The translations under genes and the position numbers were made by a program. 20,041 nucleotides of DNA from Clostridia bacterium (GTDB taxonomy: Bacteria > Bacillota > Clostridia > Oscillospirales > Acutalibacteraceae), in the NCBI GenBank assembly GCA_017381395.1, contig JAFOCH010000135.1, positions 1-20,041 on the forward strand, read 5' to 3'. This document shows, in pieces, positions 1 through 7,122 of this stretch (its first letter is position 1; every line of letters starts with the position of its first letter). A model generated the notes under the pieces. It saw only the letters and a program-made list of their open reading frames with translations. It was not told where the DNA came from and did not search any database.

Positions 1-13
1 AAATTAAATATGT

Positions 14-19
14 TATAAT
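14..19 (+). promoter_or_regulatory. -10 element of the first gene
   Basis: A perfect TATAAT lies 20 bases before the GTG start of the membrane protein gene. The matching -35 element would fall left of the window, so only half of the promoter can be seen. Confidence 0.5.
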
Positions 20-39
20 AAATTAAAGGCGGTGATTTT

Positions 40-591
40 GTGAAAAAATTGAAATTTTGGAGTTTGATTATTATATTAATTTTGCTAGTATTTGCAGATG
101 GCTTACTAACCTTTATTAACACTCCTGATTTATCTATGGAAGGAAATCCTTTAGTTGCAAAATTGGGATTAGGTTGGGGTGCTTTAGCGGTTGCTAATAT
201 TATTGTTTTTGCATTTGTATTTATAACTGCTTATTATAGCTATTTTAAATATAAAACTGTATATACAAACGAAACTAAATTTACCGCATACTGTTCGCAA
301 ATCATTTATGATAGACCAGATATGTTTTGGAAAGGTCTTATACCGAAGCACATTACACCATATCTTGCAGGACTTGGTTTTTCAGCTTTGTACGCACTGA
401 TTTTTGCTCGTGCCATTTTGGTATTTGAATGGTTATGTATTACTTTCAATGCTACTTGGTCTAATGCTTATTTTGCTTTTAGAAATACATATTGTTTTGG
501 TCGTGTTGATGTGTTCGTTGCTATGGTTTTTGCAATTATCGGTGTATTTTTCTGGTTTTATAAAGAGTTCAAGAAACAACTAAATAAATAG
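40..591 (+). CDS. Small multi-pass membrane protein, function unknown
   Basis: The gene encodes 183 residues with about four hydrophobic helices, near residues 6-25, 46-68, 107-130 and 156-174. The first helix carries an Asp (residue 20) followed by a stretch reading LTFINTPDLSMEGNPL. This resembles the N-terminal Asp plus E-x-NP pattern of DUF5658-like membrane proteins, but I do not recognise the family firmly. The GTG start is chosen because AAAGGCGGTGAT, a good Shine-Dalgarno sequence, lies just upstream and a TATAAT lies before that. There is no signal cleavage site, so it is probably an integral membrane protein. It stands alone on its strand and ends five bases before a terminator hairpin. 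No catalytic residues are evident, and no function is proposed. Confidence 0.8.
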   Translation: MKKLKFWSLIIILILLVFADGLLTFINTPDLSMEGNPLVAKLGLGWGALAVANIIVFAFVFITAYYSYFKYKTVYTNETKFTAYCSQIIYDRPDMFWKGLIPKHITPYLAGLGFSALYALIFARAILVFEWLCITFNATWSNAYFAFRNTYCFGRVDVFVAMVFAIIGVFFWFYKEFKKQLNK

Positions 592-595
592 CACA

Positions 596-625
596 AAGCG
601 AGGTGAAAGTCACCTCGCTTGTTCT
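596..625. terminator. Bidirectional intrinsic terminator
   Basis: An 11-bp perfect stem (596-606 with 610-620, core GCGAGGTGA) closes a 3-nt loop between two convergent genes. On the plus strand it is followed by a T-rich stretch. The stem also contains the stop codon of the minus-strand AbrB-like gene. The T-tract is weak, so efficiency is uncertain. Confidence 0.7.
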
Positions 626-792
626 TTATATCGTTTCAAAATACTATGTACTGCAATCGCAAATTTTTCTTCAAGTGTCAATGAGTTATCCAGCGGATCG
701 CCCTCGCGTATGCGCATAGTTCTGCGAATCTCCTTCGGGATAACAACTCTTCCCAAATCGTCTATACGGCGTACAATACCTGTTGCTTTCAT
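610..792 (-). CDS. Short AbrB/SpoVT-type DNA-binding protein with replaced C-terminal half
   Basis: The 60-residue product begins with a textbook AbrB/SpoVT N-terminus: MKATGIVRRIDDLGRVVIPK, then EIRRTMRIREGDPL. Proteins of this family bind DNA as swapped-hairpin beta-barrel dimers and act as transition-state or growth-phase regulators. The usual continuation after DPL is a second beta hairpin (EIF..REG.VILKKY). Here it is absent, and a predicted helical tail (DNSLTLEEKFAIAVHSILKR, then YKEQAR) follows directly. Without the second hairpin the normal fold would be incomplete, so this is either a remodelled small regulator or the product of an internal deletion. The start at 792 is preferred over an ATG at 816 because TCTCCT at 801-806 (AGGAGA on the coding strand) sits 8 bases upstream and family members start with MKATG. 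It is divergent from the broken acyltransferase gene. Confidence 0.75.
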   Translation of the reverse strand: MKATGIVRRIDDLGRVVIPKEIRRTMRIREGDPLDNSLTLEEKFAIAVHSILKRYKEQAR

Positions 793-864
793 ATATAAAT
801 TCTCCTTTAATTTCAAATTGTGGTAGTATTATTTGTGATTAAAGGGAATTTATACTGTTTATAT

Positions 865-892
865 TTGCTTTTCGTTTCACATTTGATATAAT
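865..892 (+). promoter_or_regulatory. Promoter of the acyltransferase pseudogene
   Basis: TTGCTT (865-870) and TATAAT (887-892) are 16 bases apart, a reasonable sigma-A promoter. A second TATAAT at 902-907 has no matching -35. A GGAGGG ribosome binding site follows at 914-919, so the expression signals of the broken gene remain intact. Confidence 0.6.
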
Positions 893-925
893 AAATTACA
901 GTATAATCTTTACGGAGGGCATAAT

Positions 926-1989
926 ATGGTATCCACAAGCGAAGCGCTTTTTTGGAAGAAGAAAGAATTAGTATCTTTTATATTAAGTATTTTGGTATTT
1001 TTCATTCACATATTTTCATTTGTGCGATATCGCGATACGGGTAGTATTATTTCCGCCGTAAACGAAAGAGCAGCTTTTTTCTTCAAGGAATCAATTACGC
1101 GTTTTGCAGTACCTATGTTTTTTATTTTATCTGGAATCTCCTTTTTTAAAGGTTATGATAATAGTAAATATATAAACAAGATAAACTGAAGGGTGTTCAC
1201 TCTTGTAATTCCCTATTTACTGTGGAATATTATTTGGATGCTTTTTGACGTGGTGTTTTCTTACACCTTCCTTTCAAGATACTATGTGGGTAGGCCGCAT
1301 TTCGATTTAACCTTTACAAATGTTTTAAAAAGTATATTTTTTTATAATTGACCTCCCGTTTTGGTTTATATTTGACCTTATTATATTTTCAGTTGCAGCA
1401 CCATTGATATATTTGTTGGTTCGTAACAAATATATAGGAATTGCTTCGATAGGTTTACTTACCATCCTCGCAATGTTTGGAATAGGAATACCGCCGTCAA
1501 TATTTTTATATTCAACCTCGATAATATTTTATTTAATTGGCGCATTAATCGGTAAATATTACTTTGATTTTGTTTCAAAAAAGTCGAATAAACTAACGCA
1601 ATGTTTTTCGGTAATATTTTTATTTACATATATAACGTTAAAAAAATGTTTTTCCATCTCAGGCCTATCCGTTTAAAACTCTTTCACAGATTGTGATATT
1701 TACGCTATCCGCCTTTGCTTTGTGGAATATTACGGACATATTCATTGATAAGGTTAAACAGAGAAAAATTCATTCTCGTTCTTTTGCAATTTTTGCCATG
1801 CATATCAATACCTCTGCCATAATTACAAAATTAATTTTTCAGTGTTTACCTAAAAGTGAATGGATGGCTATACCGAATTTTATCAACACGGTTATTTTGA
1901 CCTTGTTTTTAATAAACGTTATATGCTCCGTTTTAGAAGTTTTTTTGCCAAAGGTATATTCTATACTTATGGGCAGCAGAAGCAGATAA
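926..1989 (+). pseudogene. Broken acyltransferase family 3 membrane protein (OatA/WecH-like)
   Basis: Three consecutive open segments together spell one acyltransferase-3 (PF01757) protein of about 350 residues. Segment one (frame of 926) has the conserved N-terminal membrane region with an His in VFFIHIFSF and the family-like RFAVPMFFILSG. It is stopped by TGA at 1187-1189, after which the same frame continues as RVFTLVIPYLLWN, typical of the family. Between 1337 and 1358 the reading moves to the frame of 1404 (PFWFIFDLIIFSVAAPLIYL). Between 1642 and 1673 it moves again to the frame of 1693 (YPFKTLSQIVIF through SILMGSRSR at the end). Both frame changes lie near runs of seven T or seven A. 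Intact members acylate extracellular sugars or peptidoglycan from the membrane. One stop plus two shifts argue for a recent pseudogene; sequencing error could explain the homopolymer shifts but not the TGA. Confidence 0.85.
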
Positions 1990-2013
1990 AAGCGCAATAA
2001 AAAATATAAAGAG

Positions 2014-2051
2014 CGACAAGGAGAAGGGGTGTATCTCCTTGTTGTTTTTTT
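2014..2051 (+). terminator. Intrinsic terminator after the acyltransferase pseudogene
   Basis: An 11-bp stem (2014-2024 with 2034-2044, one G-T pair) with a 9-nt loop is followed directly by seven T residues (2045-2051). It is a strong plus-strand terminator. Confidence 0.9.
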
Positions 2052-2075
2052 ATGCCATAATATGACCTGCAAAAT

Positions 2076-2108
2076 AAAAAATCTCCTTGCAAAACAAGGA
2101 GATTTTTT
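2076..2108. terminator. Bidirectional terminator, mainly for the LRR gene
   Basis: A 14-bp perfect inverted repeat (2076-2089 with 2095-2108) has a 5-nt loop, with A6 on one side and T6 on the other. It lies 14 bases beyond the stop codon of the minus-strand LRR gene. Its core TCTCCTTG is the same as that of the terminator at 2014-2051. Confidence 0.88.
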
Positions 2109-2121
2109 ATCACATATAAGC

Positions 2122-3609
2122 TCACAGAGCCACAAAAGGAATCTTATTCTTTTTCATATACTGCTCGACAAAGCTTCCTGACGGAGTATAAATGGTCAGA
2201 TTCGTACAACCATCGAATGCGCCAACGCCAATGCTTTCTACGCTGTCGGGAATGATGACGTTTGTGAGACTGGTACATTCCTTAAACGCTTCGGTGCCAA
2301 TGCTGGTGATACTGCCGGGTATGGAAATATTTATGAGATTAGTGCAATACTGAAATGTGTTTTTTTCTATACTCGTTACACCGCCGGGAATGATTATGTT
2401 TGTCAGCCCTGAGCATTCGAAGAAGGCACCTTCACCGATATTTGTTAAGCTGTCGGGTATTACAATGCTTTTGATATTTTTACAATCCTTGAATGCCCAA
2501 TCCTTAATGGTTGTGACATTGTCCGGGATGGTGACAATCTCGTCATTTCCGAAATATTCGAATAGCGTGTTGTTTATAATAACGCGTCCTTTTTCGTCAG
2601 CCAGGTCCTTGCAATCATGAAATACCAGGTGACCAATGCTTGTTGCGCTATTGGGAATAATGATTTTGGTCAAATTTTCGCATTCAAAAAATGCACCGTC
2701 ACCAATGCTTGTAACGCCATTCGGAACAGTAACGCTTGTAAGGTTGTTACATCCGCGGAAAGCCCAATTTCCAATGTTTGTGACACCAACAGGGATTATG
2801 ACGTCGGTATCCTTTCCAAAATAATCGTATAGCGTACCTTTTACAATTACCAGACCATCCTTGTCCGCCAAAGCTTTGCAACCGCGGAATGCCCAATGCC
2901 CAATGCTTGTGACACTGTCGGGGATGACGGCTTCTTTTAGCTTCACACAGTCCTTAAAGGCCTTGCTGCCAATCCCTTTTACACTGTCGGGAATAGTGAT
3001 GCCTTGTAGTTCGCAGCAACCGGAGAATGCCCAATGATCGATGTTGGTTACACTGTGTGGAATATTAACAGTTTTGAGCTTTATACAATTACAAAAGGTT
3101 TCCGGACCAATGCTTTTAACCCCGTAAGGAATTGTAATGTCGGTTAGACGATTGCAATCAAGAAAAGCTCCTGAACCAATTTCTTTTACGCTGCTCGGAA
3201 TGGTAATATCCGAGAGCGCACGACAATAGGCAAAGGCATGAACGCCGATGCTGGTGACACCGTTGGGAATCACGATGCTTTTGATACTGTCGCATCCGCG
3301 AAAAGCCCATCCATCAATACTTGTTACTCCATTTGGAATGGTGACGTTGTTCGCTTCGCCGAAATAATTGTATAATACACCTCTAACAATGACAAAACCA
3401 TCCTTGTCGGCCAAGCTCTTACAATCGTAAAAAGCTCTATAACCGATATTTGTCACACTTGCCGGAATGGTAATGCTTTTCAGATTAGTACGGCCCATAA
3501 AAACCTCGTCACCAATGCTTGTGACGTTATCGGGGATGATGACGGTACTAGCGGACCCGTTGTATTTTTTCAGGATGCCATTTTCAATTACAAATGTCTT
3601 TTTTGCCAT
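2122..3609 (-). CDS. BspA-like leucine-rich repeat protein
   Basis: The 495-residue product is built almost entirely of LRR_5 (BspA/TpLRR) repeats of about 23 residues, with the pattern IPxxVTSIGxxAFxxCxxLxxI. The run is broken by four beta-hairpin modules of the form FVIxxGxLxxYxG, near residues 6-18, 66-85, 247-266 and 336-355. It ends in a capping motif (SGSFVEQYMKKNKIPFVAL) common in clostridial BspA proteins. There is no signal peptide, membrane segment, dockerin or sortase motif, so it is probably cytoplasmic or released by an unusual route. Such repeats mediate protein-protein binding; no enzyme domain is present. The start at 3609 is chosen over the ATG at 3622-3624 because that ATG overlaps the GGAGGT ribosome binding site of the later start. 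It is a single-gene unit with its own promoter and terminator. Confidence 0.92.
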   Translation of the reverse strand: MAKKTFVIENGILKKYNGSASTVIIPDNVTSIGDEVFMGRTNLKSITIPASVTNIGYRAFYDCKSLADKDGFVIVRGVLYNYFGEANNVTIPNGVTSIDGWAFRGCDSIKSIVIPNGVTSIGVHAFAYCRALSDITIPSSVKEIGSGAFLDCNRLTDITIPYGVKSIGPETFCNCIKLKTVNIPHSVTNIDHWAFSGCCELQGITIPDSVKGIGSKAFKDCVKLKEAVIPDSVTSIGHWAFRGCKALADKDGLVIVKGTLYDYFGKDTDVIIPVGVTNIGNWAFRGCNNLTSVTVPNGVTSIGDGAFFECENLTKIIIPNSATSIGHLVFHDCKDLADEKGRVIINNTLFEYFGNDEIVTIPDNVTTIKDWAFKDCKNIKSIVIPDSLTNIGEGAFFECSGLTNIIIPGGVTSIEKNTFQYCTNLINISIPGSITSIGTEAFKECTSLTNVIIPDSVESIGVGAFDGCTNLTIYTPSGSFVEQYMKKNKIPFVAL

Positions 3610-3616
3610 TTCGACA

Positions 3617-3622
3617 ACCTCC
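3617..3622 (-). promoter_or_regulatory. Ribosome binding site that decides the LRR start
   Basis: GGAGGT on the coding strand lies 7 bases before the ATG at 3607-3609. It overlaps the competing upstream ATG at 3622-3624, which therefore has no Shine-Dalgarno sequence of its own. Confidence 0.8.
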
Positions 3623-3637
3623 ATTAAAATTTGTCTT

Positions 3638-3667
3638 ATTATATCACATTCTTGTCATATAAATCAA
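3638..3667 (-). promoter_or_regulatory. Promoter of the LRR gene
   Basis: On the minus strand TTGATT (3662-3667) and TATAAT (3638-3643) are separated by 18 bases and lie immediately upstream of the ribosome binding site. The arrangement gives a short leader. Confidence 0.65.
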
Positions 3668-3672
3668 CTATT

Positions 3673-3704
3673 AAAAAAAGCGGAGTTCATTTTACTCCGC
3701 TTTT
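3673..3704 (-). terminator. Terminator of the ABC-DUF1854-ABC-MFS operon
   Basis: An 11-bp perfect stem (3676-3686 with 3694-3704, core GCGGAGT) has a 7-nt loop. On the minus strand it is followed by a T7 tract (3673-3679, partly in the stem). It lies 8 bases after the MFS stop codon and just before the LRR promoter, so the two units are insulated from each other. Confidence 0.9.
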
Positions 3705-3712
3705 GCTATTTT

Positions 3713-4891
3713 TTATTCACTTTTTGCCTTCATAATGCTGTTTAGCCGCTCAATCATAATTAGCATAAATACTGTAATTACGAGTAGATACAAGGGGAAA
3801 ACGGCAATATCCGTCACCGATGCGATAAAGCCGAAAAGCATCGGCATAAAGGTAATTCCCATATATGCCGCCGCCATTTGAATACCGATAATCGCCTGGG
3901 AATTTTCCTTGCCGAAATTGTCGGGTGTCGAGTGGATAATCGAGGGGTAAATTGGCGCACAGCCAAATCCAATTATGATAAGTCCAATCAGCGCAACCGT
4001 ACTGCTTATTGGGATTAAAACGAGCAGAGTGCCGAAAATAACGATGTATGTACCCAAACGAATGAGCGCCTTGTCACCCAGTCGGTCGGCAACGATACCT
4101 GATAAAAATCGTCCAACCGTTATACCAATAAGGAAGAATGACGAAAATTTTGCCGCCGCGTCGGCTTCTATTCCGCGATTTTCAACCAGATAGCTTGCCG
4201 ACCAAAGCATAGCCGTCTGCTCAACCGCGCAATAGGCAAAAAACGCGATTAGAAGGGGAAGTATCCCCTTTAATTTCATAGCTCCGCTGATTCCAAGTGG
4301 CTTTTTGGACGCGTCTGATTCATTGGTGTCGGCGTTTTCGGCCGCCTTTCTTTTCCACAGCGGCAGACTGAAAAAGAGCAGTCCCGCAATGGCAGCCTGA
4401 ATAATCGAAACCGAAAAATATCCGTTTCTCCAGCCGAAGCCGCCCGTAATACAGTAGCCCATAATGTACGGGCTTATGGTTGCGCCGAGTCCCCAGAAGC
4501 AGTGCAGCCAGCTCATTGTCCGCGAATTATAATGCAGTGCGACAAAGTTATTAAGTGCCGCATCGATAGCCCCTGCACCGAGTCCGTAGGGAATCGACCA
4601 AATGCATAATTCGATAAACGAGCCGCCGATAGAAAAGCCGAAAATAGCCACCGCCATTATCAGAGTGCTTACCGCCGTGACCATTCCTGCGCTAAATTTT
4701 CGCGTCAGTCGGTCGGAAAGCAAACTCGATACAATTGTGCCTACCGAAATAATCATGGTGATTATTCCCGCATACGAAAGGTCGGCGCCAATTTCGCCGT
4801 GCATTACCGGCCAAGCGGCACCGAGCATCGAGTCGGGCAATCCTAAGCTGATAAACGCTACATAAATTATTGCAATCAAAAAAGAAACCAT
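3713..4891 (-). CDS. Major facilitator superfamily transporter, substrate unknown
   Basis: The 392-residue protein is hydrophobic throughout, with a pattern that fits 12 transmembrane helices and a central charged loop (about residues 182-200, KRKAAENADTNESDASKK). MFS motif-A-like loops appear in both halves: SDRLTRKFSAG after helix 2 and ADRLGDKALIRLG after helix 8. The segment GLGAGAIDAALNNFVALHY followed by SWLHCFWGLGA resembles the FucP/YbjJ-like branch of sugar or drug permeases, but the substrate cannot be read from sequence. The gene starts 22 bases after the stop of the upstream ABC gene, has a weak GGTGGCG ribosome binding site, and is the last member of the operon. It may import or export a compound related to the ABC exporter's cargo; this is inference from context only. 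Confidence 0.88.
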   Translation of the reverse strand: MVSFLIAIIYVAFISLGLPDSMLGAAWPVMHGEIGADLSYAGIITMIISVGTIVSSLLSDRLTRKFSAGMVTAVSTLIMAVAIFGFSIGGSFIELCIWSIPYGLGAGAIDAALNNFVALHYNSRTMSWLHCFWGLGATISPYIMGYCITGGFGWRNGYFSVSIIQAAIAGLLFFSLPLWKRKAAENADTNESDASKKPLGISGAMKLKGILPLLIAFFAYCAVEQTAMLWSASYLVENRGIEADAAAKFSSFFLIGITVGRFLSGIVADRLGDKALIRLGTYIVIFGTLLVLIPISSTVALIGLIIIGFGCAPIYPSIIHSTPDNFGKENSQAIIGIQMAAAYMGITFMPMLFGFIASVTDIAVFPLYLLVITVFMLIMIERLNSIMKAKSE

Positions 4892-4913
4892 AATAACGCC
4901 ACCAAAAAAACTA

Positions 4914-7106
4914 TTATTCTATCTCTGTTTTTACCTTGAACAGCGACTTTTGCGCTGTAACGAGTCCGTAGTAGGTGCCCTTTTTCGCCATAAGCTCGTC
5001 GTGTGTGCCGACCTCTTCGATATGATGGTCGCGACCGATAACTACCAGTCGGTCGGCGTGACGGAGTGTGGACAGACGGTGGGCTATGGCAAAGGTTGTA
5101 CGCTCGCTCGTCAGTCGCTCAATCGCTTCCTGAACCATATATTCGCTTTCGCTGTCGAGTGAGCTTGTCGCCTCGTCGAGAATGAGAATTTTCGGATTGG
5201 CAAGTACGGCTCGGGCTATTGCGATTCGCTGTCTTTCGCCGCCCGAAAGGGTCATTCCGTTTGAGCCGATAAAGGTATCGTATCCGTCGTCGAGACGGCA
5301 AATAAAATCGTGCGCATTGGCTATTTTTGCCGCGCGGACAATTTCTTCGTAGGATGCGTCGGGCTTTGCGTAACGGATGTTATTCATAATACTGCCCGCG
5401 AATAAAAAGGTTTCTTGCAAAACGACGCCCATCTGAGAATGAAGTGACTGCGAGTCGAATTCGCGAATGTCGATGCCGTCGATGAGAATTTGCCCGTCGT
5501 TTACGTCATATAGCCGCATCAGAAGGTTAATCATGGTCGATTTTCCTACACCCGAAGCGCCGACCAGACCAATCATTTCGCCTTTTTTGACCGACAGATT
5601 TACGTTTTCAAGCACTATATCGCAGGCATTGTAGCCAAAGGTGACGTTCCTAAATTCCACGTTTCCGTCAATCTCTTTTTTAACGCTTCCGACGCTGTCA
5701 AGCTCGGACTCCTCGTCAAGAATGTCGAATATTCTGTCAACCGAAATGAGCATTCGCATAATCATTCGCGGCAAGCTTATCATCCAGTTGAGCGGAGAAT
5801 ACAGCATGGTCGCATAGGCGGTAAACTGCATAAGCTGACCTGCCGTCATTGTTTTACCCAGTACGCTTATTCCGCCGAAATATGTAATAAAGTTGAGCCC
5901 CAGTCCCATGGTAAGCGTGAGGAAGGGGAAAAGGATAGCCCAAAACGTTTCATTCTTATACTGAATATCGGCAAATGCCTTTGACATCTTTTTAAATTTA
6001 GCCGATTCTTCTTCCTCGCGACCGTAGTTTTTGACCACCTTTATTCCGTTCAGAATGTCGTTGAGGCCGCTTTTGAGATTATCGTTTTTATTGGCTTGCG
6101 AGCGGAAAATTGAATGCATTTTTCTATTAAACGCCTTTGTCACAATTAGACAAATTGGCACAAACGCAATCGAAAGCAGAGCAAGCTTCCAGTTTATGAT
6201 AAGCATCAGCGCACCTGCACCAATCATCGAAAAGAGGTTTGAAAACAGGTTGCCGAATGCGTGTTCCATAAATTCGCGAATGGACGAGGTGTCGCCGGTT
6301 ACTCTGTTCATCAGCTCGCCCGGTCGCTTTTGGTTAATAAACGACATCGAAAGATGCTGAATTTTGTCAAAAACGCGGCTACGTAAATCCATACTGATTT
6401 TTGTTCCAAGCTTGACGCAAAGCACGTTTTTATAAATCGTCACCGCAACGTTAAACAGAGTGAGCAGCAGCATGGTTATTACAAAAATGACCACCTTGTT
6501 CATTTTGTCGGGAGATGGATTTCGTAGTGTATTGTCGATAAATTGCTGCTGAACCGACTGGGTATAAAGTGAGCAGGCGGAAACCAACACCATAACGAAC
6601 GAAATGAATATCAGCCGCCAAATATACGGACTGCAAAGCTGCTTAAACCGTCTCAACGAAACGTTTTTGCCGTCGCATTTTGTACAGGTGGAGGAGCCGC
6701 GAAGGGGACTGCCGCATTTGAGGCAGGTGGTCTCTTTTTCATGGCTTGTAATCGGCTCGTTTTCACCGCGTAAAAGCACCTTTGTCCCTTTTACAATGTA
6801 CGAAAAGCGCAGTGTGTGCCGCATCGAAAAACTTGCAATGCGTATGTATTTGCCGCCCTTTATTACCGAAAAGGCACCGCAACCGATGAACGATTGATAC
6901 TTAACCCCGTCAATTTCGTCAAAGGGATAAACCATCGGCTGACCGTCACCCTCAAATACGATAATTTTTCTTTCGGTAACGGCGACAAAGCCGTCATAGA
7001 CAGCTCTTCCGTCGGCACCAATATCGAATGGCGCACAGTATTTAATTTGCTCGTCGCTGCCGATATATTTTTTATATCCCTCGGGCAGCTCAAACAATAG
7101 CTTCAT
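4914..7106 (-). CDS. ABC exporter half-transporter with N-terminal PH-like domain and zinc ribbon
   Basis: The 730 residues divide into four parts. A soluble N-terminal domain (about 10-115) has a bacterial PH-like pattern: VAVTERKIIVFEGDGQ, then FDEIDGVKYQ and a GG-K core. A four-Cys zinc ribbon follows (C128, C131, C141, C144). The type I exporter membrane domain spans about 160-455. The nucleotide-binding domain spans about 480-725 and has Walker A GASGVGKST (516-524), Q-loop Q564, signature LSGGERQ (620-626), Walker B LILDE with catalytic Glu 645, and H-loop His 676. All ATPase motifs are canonical. Ordinary half-exporters are about 580 residues, so roughly 150 are added at the N-terminus. 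It lies 16 bases after the DUF1854 gene with an AAGGA ribosome binding site, and probably pairs with the other ABC half of this operon. The cargo is unknown. Confidence 0.93.
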   Translation of the reverse strand: MKLLFELPEGYKKYIGSDEQIKYCAPFDIGADGRAVYDGFVAVTERKIIVFEGDGQPMVYPFDEIDGVKYQSFIGCGAFSVIKGGKYIRIASFSMRHTLRFSYIVKGTKVLLRGENEPITSHEKETTCLKCGSPLRGSSTCTKCDGKNVSLRRFKQLCSPYIWRLIFISFVMVLVSACSLYTQSVQQQFIDNTLRNPSPDKMNKVVIFVITMLLLTLFNVAVTIYKNVLCVKLGTKISMDLRSRVFDKIQHLSMSFINQKRPGELMNRVTGDTSSIREFMEHAFGNLFSNLFSMIGAGALMLIINWKLALLSIAFVPICLIVTKAFNRKMHSIFRSQANKNDNLKSGLNDILNGIKVVKNYGREEEESAKFKKMSKAFADIQYKNETFWAILFPFLTLTMGLGLNFITYFGGISVLGKTMTAGQLMQFTAYATMLYSPLNWMISLPRMIMRMLISVDRIFDILDEESELDSVGSVKKEIDGNVEFRNVTFGYNACDIVLENVNLSVKKGEMIGLVGASGVGKSTMINLLMRLYDVNDGQILIDGIDIREFDSQSLHSQMGVVLQETFLFAGSIMNNIRYAKPDASYEEIVRAAKIANAHDFICRLDDGYDTFIGSNGMTLSGGERQRIAIARAVLANPKILILDEATSSLDSESEYMVQEAIERLTSERTTFAIAHRLSTLRHADRLVVIGRDHHIEEVGTHDELMAKKGTYYGLVTAQKSLFKVKTEIE

Positions 7107-7122
7107 GGATTTATCCTTTCGG

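Noticed and set aside
1187..1189. TGA as a recoded Trp or selenocysteine codon in the acyltransferase gene
   Set aside because: Two separate frame changes follow, other genes here use TGG for Trp, and no SECIS-like element is evident; a pseudogene is simpler.
2357..2832. Several plus-strand open frames opposite the LRR gene
   Set aside because: They recur with the repeat period and mirror the LRR codons; they have no ribosome binding sites and no recognisable domain.
2122..3609. Regularly spaced short repeats that could suggest a CRISPR array
   Set aside because: The repeats are diverged, about 69 bases long, encode LRR protein repeats in one frame and have no spacer structure.
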